A stretch of 45,613 nt of DNA from Oligoflexia bacterium (GCA_015232015.1 JADGAM010000003.1:20572-66184), one strand, 5' to 3'. Shown: positions 35,045 through 44,411, numbered from the stretch's first letter. Numbers and translations: made by a program. The notes: generated by a model not told the origin, from the letters alone.

Positions 35045-37429
35045 TCATAAATCACAAACACAACGTACTGAATGACGGAAGTAGCGCATATCTATGCCTA
35101 AGTGACCATTTTTGCCATTGAAGATTATGACGTCACGAGGGTTATGCATCGTAGTTGTCGCCATAGAGTGAAAGTATCTACCAGTAAGATGGTGTATGAA
35201 TTGGGGATCATAACCATCATTTGTATAACCTAAATCAAAAGCAAGTTTGTACCATTCTTTGTCTGTTGGAACGCGACACTTATGCTCGACCTTGTCCAAA
35301 TTAGCACAGTAGTTGATAGCATCGTCAGGATATAACTGTATGTCAATGCCATTGGACTGAAGCGTATCCAACCAAACAAGGCGATCATCCAAATTCTTCC
35401 AGGTATTTTTGTATGTTATACCACCGATCGTGTAATTCAAGGCAGATGTGTATATTGCCGCTCCATTTTTTGTCTTCATCGTTATTACCGGATTTCTAAG
35501 CGCCTCTTGTCTCGCTTCTTCTTCTCTCGCTTCTTGAAGTTCCTTTGCCGCTAATAGCTCTTTGATTAGTTTATCTTCGTCGGCAATCATTTTTTCTACT
35601 TCTTCAGTACTATCAATCTTTTTATCCTTGATTGCACTCTTGATCTCTTCTAGGAGTGTTTGCATTTTTGCAAGATCTAGAGGAGAAACATCCTTGATGT
35701 GCTTTAAATCTCTAAAATACAGTTTGATAGAAGCGTGCGATTTATTATAATATTCATCCAATATACTCGCTATCTCCCTCCTGCTTATGATTTCAGCACT
35801 ATTTGTTGGTTGCTCTTTTTTTATTTTAAGAAGTGCGGCCTTTGCTAAATCTCTAGCATTTTCGTTTTTTCTATTAAAGCGGAGATCATCATCGGTTAAC
35901 ATTAAGGGATACTTTTTCATTAATATTTCGACCATCTCCTTGTCGCCAGAAAGAATAGCACTGCTAAGTAAGTTGTTTCCACTTTCTATGTTTTTACTTA
36001 CGCTTGAAAGCTTTAAAAAAGCTAAAACATCACTTTTTGTTTCACTATCTTGAATATTTTGCAATAGCTTTTTAATCGCAAGTGATAAAAGTTTATACTT
36101 CTCTACCTCGGTATTGGCATTGCTATTTTTCCAGGCCATTAAAAATTTCTCCATCAAGTTTTGTCTCTCATCCATTTTTGTCATCAAAATTTTTGTTTGC
36201 TCTTCTGTTATTTGATCAATTTTTTGTATTTCATCATCCACCTTGCTTATACTCAATTCTTCGGGTAACTTTTCAAGGAGACTTTTTGCTCTTAAAATGT
36301 CGTTAGTATCTATTATTTGTGCTAACAACTCTGCAACCTCTTGTCTTTTTTTCTTTTTTATCTCTGCTATGTTGAACGGTCTAAAAGTTATTGTCTCTAT
36401 CATCTTTCGATCTTTCTTAAATTCTGTTTTTCCATCATTTACAAACACCAGCGTTTCTCCAGACCAAAATCCCCCAACATTAGTAGGTGTCACCATTTTC
36501 GCTTTCTTCTTACTTTTTTCGTCAGTAAGCACTTCTCCTATAATACCCATACGCTTTATAACTTCCTCAGGATCGGTTCCCTCTAACCCATAAAAAATTT
36601 TTTTCATTTCTCCATTTTTATCTTCTCTTAATATGTATGGTCTTGTGCCTACAAATGTACCAGGAATAATACCCTTGCTCACATTCTCAAAACGAACTTG
36701 AATGCTAGAGATCTCACTATTATATGCTTGCTTAACAAAATCTATAAAGTCTTGTGTAAATTCATAGTAGCTAGATGTGGCAGATATAGGATGAATATAC
36801 CATGAACACTCTTCCTCCCAATTTTTTTTAACAGGCACTTTTTCTTTCTGCCGTACCTTAGTCGATACTAACTTGGTCGATGGTGTGCTTGTGGTTGTTG
36901 AAGTACTTTTACTTTCACCTTCTAAGCGAGCTGCCAATAGAACTTTTTTTCGGCTTTTCTCGGAAATCTGAGAAGACTGCAATAGATCTTTTAATCCCAT
37001 ATTATATTCTTTAGTGATTTTTTTTATTTCTGCATAAATATCTTTCTTAAATTTATCGAGGTTACTCCTATTGACGTCTTCAAAAGCAGATATCATCCTA
37101 TCCAAAAGTTCCAGCTTTTCTGCTTTCACATCTATTGGTGCACTAATTTCAGTGCTTGCTTGTGATGTTTGTTGTACCTGTTGTACTTGTTGCTCACTCT
37201 CTGCTGGTCTGTCCATTGGTTTTTTTAATATTATCTCAGACGATGCATACGCTACACCACTAGCATTACTAACAATTTTTATTGTTGTTAATTCTTTTGA
37301 AGTAAAAAAAGTAGGTACAAGCAAAATCAAAACAGCTATAGCTGGTATCCAGCAAAATCGTAATATGGACCTGCTTATTGCTGTAGTAATTATCATGCTT
37401 TTATTTTTTAACAAAAATAACTTTTTCAT
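35045..37429 (-). CDS. Large anchored protein with ankyrin-like segment and FISUMP-like C-terminal domain
   Basis: A 794-residue protein. An N-terminal hydrophobic segment (about 25-44) suggests export or anchoring. The middle (130-640) is mostly charged helix with coiled-coil potential and one ankyrin-like unit (NLLSSAILSGDKEMVEILMKK, about 495-515). The last 150 residues hold CANLDKVEHKCRVPTDKEW and end FRHSVRCVCDL, resembling the Fibrobacter major paralogous or sulfatase-modifying-like fold, whose C-terminus usually reads VRCV. AAGGA precedes the ATG. The gene appears somewhat richer in G+C than its neighbours. Function unknown; a surface or periplasmic role is inferred. Confidence 0.6.
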   Translation of the reverse strand: MKKLFLLKNKSMIITTAISRSILRFCWIPAIAVLILLVPTFFTSKELTTIKIVSNASGVAYASSEIILKKPMDRPAESEQQVQQVQQTSQASTEISAPIDVKAEKLELLDRMISAFEDVNRSNLDKFKKDIYAEIKKITKEYNMGLKDLLQSSQISEKSRKKVLLAARLEGESKSTSTTTSTPSTKLVSTKVRQKEKVPVKKNWEEECSWYIHPISATSSYYEFTQDFIDFVKQAYNSEISSIQVRFENVSKGIIPGTFVGTRPYILREDKNGEMKKIFYGLEGTDPEEVIKRMGIIGEVLTDEKSKKKAKMVTPTNVGGFWSGETLVFVNDGKTEFKKDRKMIETITFRPFNIAEIKKKKRQEVAELLAQIIDTNDILRAKSLLEKLPEELSISKVDDEIQKIDQITEEQTKILMTKMDERQNLMEKFLMAWKNSNANTEVEKYKLLSLAIKKLLQNIQDSETKSDVLAFLKLSSVSKNIESGNNLLSSAILSGDKEMVEILMKKYPLMLTDDDLRFNRKNENARDLAKAALLKIKKEQPTNSAEIISRREIASILDEYYNKSHASIKLYFRDLKHIKDVSPLDLAKMQTLLEEIKSAIKDKKIDSTEEVEKMIADEDKLIKELLAAKELQEAREEEARQEALRNPVITMKTKNGAAIYTSALNYTIGGITYKNTWKNLDDRLVWLDTLQSNGIDIQLYPDDAINYCANLDKVEHKCRVPTDKEWYKLAFDLGYTNDGYDPQFIHHLTGRYFHSMATTTMHNPRDVIIFNGKNGHLGIDMRYFRHSVRCVCDL

Positions 37430-37673
37430 AGTTAAATCCTTTTTTCACTTAATTAAATCAAGTAAAAATTATTTTTATTTAAATTTTTAACAAAGTTGAA
37501 TGGATCTTTCGTAATATTATTGTATTATTGTACTAAAGTTATCTTTCATGAATTGAAAAAAATTTAAATTATTTCTATTAAACTTTTATTATTAATGAGT
37601 TATCCATTATGAAATAATTTTAATTGAAATTAAAAAGTGATTATTTTTAGAGGTAGATTATTATTTATAATTT

Positions 37674-38651
37674 TTATTTATAAATAATTTTTCCATTTTT
37701 AAATCTATTAATAACAGATTCTTTATTACTACTTATTCCAAGGATGAGGCCGCCACCTCCTGAGCCACAAAGTTTAAAATAATATTCATTAGAATCAAGT
37801 CCTTTTTTCCATAATTCTTTATATTCTGGTAAAATCATAGGAGAAAAATGTTCATATTGAAATTTAGAAATTTTATAAAAATTATTATAAAGATTTTCCC
37901 ATTCTTTACCTAGAAATAATCTTATGGTTTGATCGTTCAAAGGAATATATTCGTCAATAAACAATCTATTAAAATACAAATCATTTTTATATTTATCCAT
38001 AAACATTGAGACAAAAACATCTGTCTTTTTTGAACGATTGGTGTTTATGAAAAAAAATATTGGCCTTTTATTTTCTGCTTCTGTGGCCTCTAAATCTGGC
38101 ATTATTACGGGTCCACATTCATTTTTGGATTTTATTAATATTGGAATTTTTAAAAAACTAATTAAGGGATCTAGCCCTGAGCTTTTTCCATGAAAATGCG
38201 CCTCAAAGTGACTAAAAATATTTAATAAATCAATTAAAACATTGTCATCTTTATTTTTATTTAATTTTCCATAACGATCAAAAACCGCCGCCACTAAAGC
38301 GCCTGAGCTACCAACGCCAAATCCTTCAGGTATTGAAGAATCAAAATACATTTTATGATTTAATAAATCTTTTTCAAATAATTTTAAATTAAAACTAAAA
38401 TGAAAATTATTCATAACTTTATGATAATCACCATCATTAAAAAAATTTTTTAGATATTCTTTAAATAATATAAGATTTTTATTGCTATTTATGACTTTGT
38501 CATCTGTCGATGATGATGATAAAGAGGTATCAAATTTTAATTCACCACTATAGTGGTGATAAGGAATTGCCAATCCCCAAGAATTAAAAATAATACTATC
38601 TTCTCCAAAAAGAAGTATTTTTGATGGAAAGCTTTTATTTTTACTATTCAT
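37674..38651 (-). CDS. Mevalonate kinase (GHMP family)
   Basis: A 325-residue GHMP kinase. The N-terminal KILLFGEDSIIF matches the mevalonate kinase KxLLFGEHxVVxG motif, with Asp in place of His. The ATP loop is PEGFGVGSSGALVAA, and HGKSSGLDPL is the mevalonate-kinase form of the catalytic Asp motif. The third motif is CGSGGGGLILG. It phosphorylates mevalonate at C5. It is the last gene of the operon and its ATG overlaps the decarboxylase stop by 4 bases. Confidence 0.82.
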   Translation of the reverse strand: MNSKNKSFPSKILLFGEDSIIFNSWGLAIPYHHYSGELKFDTSLSSSSTDDKVINSNKNLILFKEYLKNFFNDGDYHKVMNNFHFSFNLKLFEKDLLNHKMYFDSSIPEGFGVGSSGALVAAVFDRYGKLNKNKDDNVLIDLLNIFSHFEAHFHGKSSGLDPLISFLKIPILIKSKNECGPVIMPDLEATEAENKRPIFFFINTNRSKKTDVFVSMFMDKYKNDLYFNRLFIDEYIPLNDQTIRLFLGKEWENLYNNFYKISKFQYEHFSPMILPEYKELWKKGLDSNEYYFKLCGSGGGGLILGISSNKESVINRFKNGKIIYK

Positions 38652-39862
38652 GTAAGATAACTTGGTCCCTCACCCATTTCATCACTAATCCAACTTCTTT
38701 TATCTAAATAGTGGGCCAATTCCAACTCAATAAAATCTTTTATTTTTGAATGATAATTTGCAGGATAAATAAGATGAATATTTGGGCCAGCATCGATTGT
38801 AAAGCATACGGGGATTTTGCTTTCTTTTCTAAATTCGATTATCTTTTCCATTAAAATTAAGCTTTCCGCTTTTAATAGTAAATAAGAGGGCGTTGAACTC
38901 ATCATTAAAGCATGTAATGTTAGTGCTTCACTCTCAACAATTTTAATAAATTCTAAATAATCTCCAGAGGTCAAAACATTACAAAGTGCTTTCAGTTTTT
39001 TGTTTACATCTTGATAGCGCCCTTCTCTGAAAGGATGATCATTCATAAGTGAATGACCAACACTACTAGAAACTTTCTTTACAGAAGAATCCACAATTAA
39101 TATAGCATCCATCAAGTGTGAAAAGTTATCGTGAATATTAATATAATTATTTACTGGCGTGGCCCACAAATCACTACACGTGGACCATAAATTATTCTCA
39201 CCCCATAATACAAAATTACCATATACAGACCTAGCGGCACTTCCTGAGCCAATTCTAGCAGTCTGAGATGCTCTCTGGAAAAAATCATCAATATTAAAAT
39301 TTACTTTTTTATTTTTAGAAATAATTGCATCTAATGAGACTACTGCTAAAGCAAGTGCGGCCATACTTGAAGCAGAAGAGGCGATCCCAGCAGAATGAGG
39401 AAATGAATTGGAACTAGTGATATTAATTTTATAATTTCTAAGAAAAGGAAAATCACTCTCAATATTTTTAAAAAATTTATTTATCTTTTTAGCAAATGCA
39501 TCTTCGCTTTTTTTATGGTCCTCTTCTCCCAAGAAGGAATCAAAAGAAAAGTTAGCACAAATTTCTTTTTGTTTTTTGCTTTGAATCCCATCATCTCTCA
39601 ACTCATATTGAAAAACCATATCTGTATAAGAGTGCTTTAGAGTAAAACTAATAGAGGGAGTTGCTGGTAATTGAATCTGCTCGGATGGAATGGCAGTGGT
39701 AGATGAATTCTTTTTCCCCCAATACTTTATTAAAGCAATATTAGAGGGTGCACGCCAACGAATAATACCATTTTTACTTGATTGTTTTTTTAAAAGCTCA
39801 AACAACTTCTTTACCCGATTCACCCGACTTATCCGATTTATCCGATTTACACGAATCTGCAT
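38648..39862 (-). CDS. mvaD: Diphosphomevalonate decarboxylase
   Basis: A 404-residue protein. Family motifs are RWRAPSNIALIKYWGKK (about 35-51), SFPHSAGIASSASSMAALA (153-171), ARIGSGSAARSVYG (202-215) and the catalytic Asp in TIDAGPNIH (355-363). It makes isopentenyl diphosphate by ATP-driven decarboxylation. The first 34 residues are a basic extension (repeats of Arg-Val-Asn-Arg) translated from a 9-bp repeat in the 65-base overlap with the upstream kinase gene. The family usually begins near the RAPSNIAL motif, so the true start may be further downstream, but no better start with a ribosome site is visible. Confidence 0.9.
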   Translation of the reverse strand: MQIRVNRINRISRVNRVKKLFELLKKQSSKNGIIRWRAPSNIALIKYWGKKNSSTTAIPSEQIQLPATPSISFTLKHSYTDMVFQYELRDDGIQSKKQKEICANFSFDSFLGEEDHKKSEDAFAKKINKFFKNIESDFPFLRNYKINITSSNSFPHSAGIASSASSMAALALAVVSLDAIISKNKKVNFNIDDFFQRASQTARIGSGSAARSVYGNFVLWGENNLWSTCSDLWATPVNNYINIHDNFSHLMDAILIVDSSVKKVSSSVGHSLMNDHPFREGRYQDVNKKLKALCNVLTSGDYLEFIKIVESEALTLHALMMSSTPSYLLLKAESLILMEKIIEFRKESKIPVCFTIDAGPNIHLIYPANYHSKIKDFIELELAHYLDKRSWISDEMGEGPSYLT

Positions 39863-40790
39863 AATAAACTAATTCACAATATGGAATAATTGTCTTAAGG
39901 CCCTTTTGATAAAAGTAATTTACAGTTTCTTCAGCACTCATATCACTGGCCACAAGCCAGAAATCACCACCCCACGCTCCAAGAGACTTCACTACTCCTT
40001 GAAAATCTTTCAAATATAAATCTTTTACTTTTTCTCTCTGTAAAAACTTAGAGACAATATTTTCATGTTGAACAATTAACTTTTTAAAATAATTAAAGCT
40101 TTTTGTAATAACTAATTCTTGAGTTATCTTACTAATATCTTCAATAATTTTTTTATCTTTATTAGGTGCATTTTGATATAATGTAATGGCCTCAGCAGTA
40201 CTTTGTTTATTCCCTGAATAAACAAAATATAATTTGTCTTTAAAAATTGGATTGAAGTTTACATGCGACCATCTGGTTTCCTCATCTTTTCTTTCGTAAA
40301 GAATTGGTCCAGTTGCTTGAGCACAGGCCACATCGTAACCAGAGCCCCCTACTGTTTTTGAAAGAAGCTCGAATGGGGCAACATACGCCCACTGAGCAAC
40401 ATTGTAGATTAATGTAGAGCTAGCTCCCAATCCCCAATTTATGGGAAATTCCAACTTTGTTTCTACCGATACCTCTTCTCTATCCCTTAAAAAATGAGCA
40501 TTTTGAATTCTGGCCTGTCTTAAAATTTTTTGTAATGTTTCTGCTTGTTTGATATCTGAACTATCAATAATATCAAAGTGCCACAAATCAAATTTAGCAT
40601 TAAACCAATTGCCGTTTTCAGAGGTAATTGCCTTCCAATCAAGGTGGGTGGTAAATGATGAGAGGTATTTTACATTGAGTGTTTGTCCTACAGTAGCTGG
40701 TAACGCTAAACCTAAGGCACCATCAAGAACAAAATACTCTCCTGTCAAAAGAAGTTTTCCATGTCCATAAAAGTTTTGTGTTCTACACAT
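39798..40790 (-). CDS. GYDIA-type GHMP kinase, probable phosphomevalonate kinase
   Basis: A 330-residue GHMP kinase. HGKLLLTGEYFVLDGALGLA (about 10-29) and GLGASST match the family, and SGYDVA (about 147-152) matches the SGYDIA motif that defines the GYDIA GHMP kinases of Bacteroidota. In this operon the only missing activity between mevalonate kinase and the decarboxylase is phosphomevalonate kinase, so that role is inferred. The start ATG at 40790 overlaps the reductase stop by 8 bases, with GAGG upstream. The C-terminal tail is a Lys-Ser-Asp repeat read from the same 9-bp repeat as the mvaD N-terminus. Confidence 0.72.
   Translation of the reverse strand: MCRTQNFYGHGKLLLTGEYFVLDGALGLALPATVGQTLNVKYLSSFTTHLDWKAITSENGNWFNAKFDLWHFDIIDSSDIKQAETLQKILRQARIQNAHFLRDREEVSVETKLEFPINWGLGASSTLIYNVAQWAYVAPFELLSKTVGGSGYDVACAQATGPILYERKDEETRWSHVNFNPIFKDKLYFVYSGNKQSTAEAITLYQNAPNKDKKIIEDISKITQELVITKSFNYFKKLIVQHENIVSKFLQREKVKDLYLKDFQGVVKSLGAWGGDFWLVASDMSAEETVNYFYQKGLKTIIPYCELVYYADSCKSDKSDKSGESGKEVV
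39814..39849. repeat. Four 9-bp repeats read in two frames by overlapping genes
   Basis: Units ACCCGATTC, ACCCGACTT, ATCCGATTT and ATCCGATTT follow one another, with a degenerate fifth (ACACGAATC). The repeat is inside the overlap of the GYDIA kinase end and the mvaD start; one frame gives Lys-Ser-Asp/Gly and the other Arg-Val/Ile-Asn. Confidence 0.85.
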
Positions 40791-42114
40791 ACCTTAATCC
40801 CTCAACATAACTTTTTATCTCTGCAAAATTAAGTGATTTTTGTTCCACATATTCTTCTATGCATTTTTTTTCATTTTCAGTAACTTTTAAAACCATGAGC
40901 ATATTTGAAAGATGCATTTTCATGTGCCCCCTCTGTATTCCTGTAGTAATTAGCGCATGTACCGCTTGAAAATTTTGTGCTAAACCAAGTGCAGCAACTA
41001 TTTTCATTAAATCTTTTGTATTTGGATTATTTAAAATCATTAAGGATAATTCGGCCAAAGGATGAAGTGCAGTTAATCCTCCAGTAGTCCCAAGAGAAAG
41101 TGGCATCTCTAAAGAAAATTTAAAATTTAAACTATTATCAATTTCAGTTATTTCTACAAAACTTAGAGAGCGATATTTTCCATCTCTGGCAGCATATGCA
41201 TGTCCAGCGGCCGAGGTGGCCCGATAATCATTTCCAGAGGCAACGACTAAGGCATCGATGCCATTAAAGATTCCTTTGTTATGAGTTACTGCTCGATAAC
41301 TATCTTCCCTTGCAATATCTACTGCTAATTTAAATTTATTAGCAAAATCCTTAGCACTCATATTTGATTCTTTTAAATCTTCATGCCAAAGATCTTCTAC
41401 TTTGCACTCTACAAAGCTACGTACTAAACAATCTGGAGTGTAATTAGAAAGAATGGCCATGATTATAGAGACACTAGGTATTGCGTGAGCTAGTGATACC
41501 GCTAATTGTTCAAGAATAGAATTTATAAAATTAGCACCCATAGCATTTACTGTTTCAAAAAACACTCGCAATTCATAGTGATTATTCACAACTCCAATTT
41601 TTACTTCAAAATCTTTAACTCCCCCACCTCTCGAACGCATACTCTTTTCTAGAGTTAAAATATCTTCAAAAAAAACTTTTTTATTGCTCTCGACTAGTGC
41701 TGAGATTTTATCAAAACCACCTTCATATAAAAAATGAACTTGGCCAATCTTTGTAGTGGAGACAACTTCACTATGAAATCCTCCTCTTTTAAACCAAAAT
41801 TTTGCACTTTTTGCTGCCGCCGCAACTACTGAGCTCTCTTCTGTTACCATGGGTACAGTATATAAGTGACCGTTCAATAAAAAATTAGGACAAATTCCAT
41901 AGGGAAGATGAAAACTAGATATTGTGTTTTCACTAAAATTATTAAATGTAGATTTAATATGTTGATTGGGATGAAAAAAACTTTGAATGTAAGTCATTAT
42001 TTCCTTCTCACTCAAGAAGTTACCACGACTATTGGCCATTAAACGTTTGGCAATATATTCGATTTTTTGTTCTTGCGAAAATTTTGAAAATCCACTTATT
42101 TCCATGCCATTCAA
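40783..42114 (-). CDS. mvaA: Class II hydroxymethylglutaryl-CoA reductase
   Basis: A 443-residue protein. Class II signatures are ENTISSFHLPYGICPNFLL, the catalytic Glu in PMVTEESSVVAAA (about 88-100), NAMGANFINSILE (190-202), the Lys in HNKGIFNGID (278-287), the Asp in ASGNDYRAT (292-300), and His397 in GIQRGHMKMH. It reduces HMG-CoA to mevalonate. Start: TTG at 42114 has a GGGGGA 9 bases upstream; an ATG lies three codons later at 42105. It follows the isomerase gene after a 92-bp spacer containing a 10-bp repeat array. Confidence 0.93.
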   Translation of the reverse strand: MNGMEISGFSKFSQEQKIEYIAKRLMANSRGNFLSEKEIMTYIQSFFHPNQHIKSTFNNFSENTISSFHLPYGICPNFLLNGHLYTVPMVTEESSVVAAAAKSAKFWFKRGGFHSEVVSTTKIGQVHFLYEGGFDKISALVESNKKVFFEDILTLEKSMRSRGGGVKDFEVKIGVVNNHYELRVFFETVNAMGANFINSILEQLAVSLAHAIPSVSIIMAILSNYTPDCLVRSFVECKVEDLWHEDLKESNMSAKDFANKFKLAVDIAREDSYRAVTHNKGIFNGIDALVVASGNDYRATSAAGHAYAARDGKYRSLSFVEITEIDNSLNFKFSLEMPLSLGTTGGLTALHPLAELSLMILNNPNTKDLMKIVAALGLAQNFQAVHALITTGIQRGHMKMHLSNMLMVLKVTENEKKCIEEYVEQKSLNFAEIKSYVEGLRYV

Positions 42115-42130
42115 AGCAAATGTCCCCCAG

Positions 42131-42180
42131 ATAATTAAATATAATTAGCTATAATTAACTATAATTAACAATAATTAACA
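42131..42180. repeat. Five tandem 10-bp repeats in the mevalonate operon
   Basis: The units ATAATTAAAT, ATAATTAGCT, ATAATTAACT, ATAATTAACA and ATAATTAACA abut without gaps, filling most of the spacer between the isomerase stop (42207) and the HMG-CoA reductase start. The period is about one DNA turn. The only long spacer in an otherwise overlapping operon makes a regulatory or promoter role possible. Confidence 0.9.
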
Positions 42181-42206
42181 AATTATTAAGATAATATATT
42201 TACTCA

Positions 42207-43331
42207 TTAAAATTTAACAGCTAAAAAATTTTTTGCCATTTGTAAACCATTAATCTCATTTTCTATAAACAGGTGCAACTTGTCATAGGAAACTCTGGCC
42301 AATTCAAGCAAATTAAACCCATACCCATAAATAGATGTGTAACCTAGCTTATTCATCAAATAATGGCCATCCAAAAAATTCTTAATGCCTCCTGAAATAA
42401 TAAACTCCTTACAGAGTGCTTTCTCTTTTAAATTGGCAATTGACTCTCTCACCATTTCCACCATCTCTTCTGCAGAGTGGCCCACTCCCACCAGCGCGCT
42501 CATTTGTTTATTAAAAGTATGATTTTTCCCTCTTAAAATTTCCAATTTACTAAAATTAGTTCCACCAAACGCTGAAAATTCTAGTGCTCTAATCGGCAAT
42601 TTTAAAATCTCTTCAATTGATTTTGGCCCAATTCCTTGGCCCACCTCTTTAATAATAATATTGCATTTTGTAACTTGATCGCAATCCACATAAGAGTAAC
42701 TTTTTTTATTTGTAGTAGTAGTAGAAACAGATAAAAATTTTTCTAAAAATTCCTTAATTGTATCTATAGGTGGTCTTGTAAAAAGATCTCCCTCTCTTTG
42801 CAACCACTCTTGTAAAGGATTTACATGAATAATTAATCCTGAAACTCTAAGTTCGTCCATTAAATCGCATATCATAGAGCTACGGTTTTCTTTTAATAAT
42901 TGTTCAATTTGCGCTATTCCCAAATTAATATAAAAGGGCAAATGCTTTCCTAAAACATCTCTTAAATCAAAATCTTTCAAATATTCTTTTTTCTTTTTCT
43001 TATCTTTACACTCAAGTAGTCTGCGACATGAGCCAGTGGCCAATCCTATAGAGAAGCGGTTAGCTGCCTTGGCCAATCGGTAATTGATCTCTCTAGAACC
43101 GCTACTTCCTCCTACCATGCTTGAAATCCATATTGGTGCCAATAAATCGTACCCTGCAAACTTAATACTACAATTACTTTGCAAATTTATAGGGTGGGCC
43201 GAAAGAAAAGGTTCGTAATTAAAGCGATGATCTTGATTTTCAGCAGAGATTCTTGATTTTTCCGCTAATCTAATATGATCAATCTTCCTATCATTCACCT
43301 TCACCTTAAATCTCTCCTCATTACTTTTCAC
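42207..43331 (-). CDS. fni: Type 2 isopentenyl-diphosphate isomerase
   Basis: A 374-residue FMN-dependent protein. The N-terminal DRKIDHIRLA motif (about 14-23), ISSMVGGSSGSREINYRLA, a Gln/Gly motif EVGQGIGPKSIEEIL and FSAFGGTNFSKLEILRG match the type 2 isomerase, in the Bacteroidota-like form (FGGTNF). It interconverts isopentenyl and dimethylallyl diphosphate. Start is GTG at 43331, overlapping the upstream stop as GTGA, so translational coupling is likely. A short Ser/Thr/Lys insert near 200 contains TTTTNKK. Confidence 0.9.
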   Translation of the reverse strand: MKSNEERFKVKVNDRKIDHIRLAEKSRISAENQDHRFNYEPFLSAHPINLQSNCSIKFAGYDLLAPIWISSMVGGSSGSREINYRLAKAANRFSIGLATGSCRRLLECKDKKKKKEYLKDFDLRDVLGKHLPFYINLGIAQIEQLLKENRSSMICDLMDELRVSGLIIHVNPLQEWLQREGDLFTRPPIDTIKEFLEKFLSVSTTTTNKKSYSYVDCDQVTKCNIIIKEVGQGIGPKSIEEILKLPIRALEFSAFGGTNFSKLEILRGKNHTFNKQMSALVGVGHSAEEMVEMVRESIANLKEKALCKEFIISGGIKNFLDGHYLMNKLGYTSIYGYGFNLLELARVSYDKLHLFIENEINGLQMAKNFLAVKF

Positions 43332-44146
43332 CTTTTTATTTTGTCTTTTTTGTCTTTTATTTCCGAAATCACCAATACAAATTCAGCTTTTAATTTTTCA
43401 CTGATATTTTCACATAAATAATCAATTGTGCCTCTTAATAATTTTTCTTTCTCCCCATTTAAATCTAATGCCAAAAAAAATTGACGATTATTTATATCTG
43501 CATCTGCATTTGTTTTTGCTGTAAACTCTTTTAACTCTCGAATCTCATCTAATAGTCGATTTAATCTATAGGGAGTCTCCATCATAATACTCATATTGCT
43601 TGATTTTAAAATTTTTTTTAAAAATTGTGTTCTTAACTCAGAATCTTTATGAGGAACAAATCCTTCGTAAACAAAACGTGAATAGGAAAAACCAGATAAA
43701 ACTATGGCCAACATAAGTGAATTTGCAAAAGGAGTTGAAGTAACCTTAATCTTATTTTTATGAGCTAAATTTATTAAATTCACTCCCGGGTCACAAAAAC
43801 CCGGAAGACCTCCATCACTCATCAAAAAAATATCTTGACCTGATATTAATTTTTGCAAAAGATCTTTTATTACCTCTTCGACCTTTTGATTGTGTTCATT
43901 AAAAAAATAAAAATCATCAATCACATCTCGAGAAAATCCCCATCTTATCCAACGTTTTATTGCACATGAACGCTCTTCAAAAACAAAAATGGCGTTGCCA
44001 ATGCTATTAATCTCTGAATCTGTATTTGCATCTGTGCTTTTTCTTTTCCCTCTTATTGCAGCTTCAATTTTTTCTTTTGCAACACTTTCTAGAGGTAACA
44101 ATTCATTAATTGGAGTAGGGATTAATGTTAACACGCCAGCTTTCAT
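43328..44146 (-). CDS. RsmI-like tetrapyrrole-methylase family SAM methyltransferase
   Basis: A 272-residue protein from ATG 44146 (the longer frame from TTG 44152 adds two residues). LTLIPTPINE near the N-terminus, FVFEERSCAIKRWI, LMSDGGLPGFCDPG and ETPYRLNRLLDEI are the usual order of RsmI (16S rRNA C1402 2'-O-methyltransferase) relatives. The sequence is a divergent, shorter form as found in Bacteroidota. It is the first gene of the mevalonate operon and overlaps the isomerase by 4 bases. An rRNA-modifying role is inferred; other substrates are possible. Confidence 0.78.
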   Translation of the reverse strand: MKAGVLTLIPTPINELLPLESVAKEKIEAAIRGKRKSTDANTDSEINSIGNAIFVFEERSCAIKRWIRWGFSRDVIDDFYFFNEHNQKVEEVIKDLLQKLISGQDIFLMSDGGLPGFCDPGVNLINLAHKNKIKVTSTPFANSLMLAIVLSGFSYSRFVYEGFVPHKDSELRTQFLKKILKSSNMSIMMETPYRLNRLLDEIRELKEFTAKTNADADINNRQFFLALDLNGEKEKLLRGTIDYLCENISEKLKAEFVLVISEIKDKKDKIKR

Positions 44147-44326
44147 GGTCAAATTCTCGTCATATTCTTACTTGTTTTTAAGTATGGAAGAAATAATATT
44201 ATTTTGTACTCAAAGTTTAAACTTAATATTAAAGATTTTTAATTTTATTAACTTTATTAACTTTAAAAAATATTCCTTTCCAATATTAAAAATATTTTAT
44301 ATTTAACTTATATCAGCGCTCATTGT

Positions 44327-44411
44327 GCCCACATGGTGGAATTGGCAGACATGCAAGACTTAGGATCTTGTGTCGAAAGGCGTGGGGGTTCAAGTCCCTC
44401 TGTGGGCACCA
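44327..44411 (+). tRNA. tRNA-Leu, anticodon UAG
   Basis: An 85-base type II tRNA. The acceptor stem GCCCACA pairs with TGTGGGC; D-arm GTGGAATTGGCAGAC is typical of leucine tRNAs; the anticodon stem CAAGA/TCTTG frames loop CTTAGGA with TAG at 44361-44363. A long variable arm (GTCGAAAGGCGT) and T-arm GGGGGTTCAAGTCCCTC follow. The 3' CCA is encoded. It reads CUN leucine codons. Confidence 0.98.

Noticed and set aside
36243-36593. Plus-strand open frames opposite the 794-residue gene
   Set aside because: They are shadows of the minus-strand coding frame, with serine/phenylalanine-rich composition typical of antisense frames.
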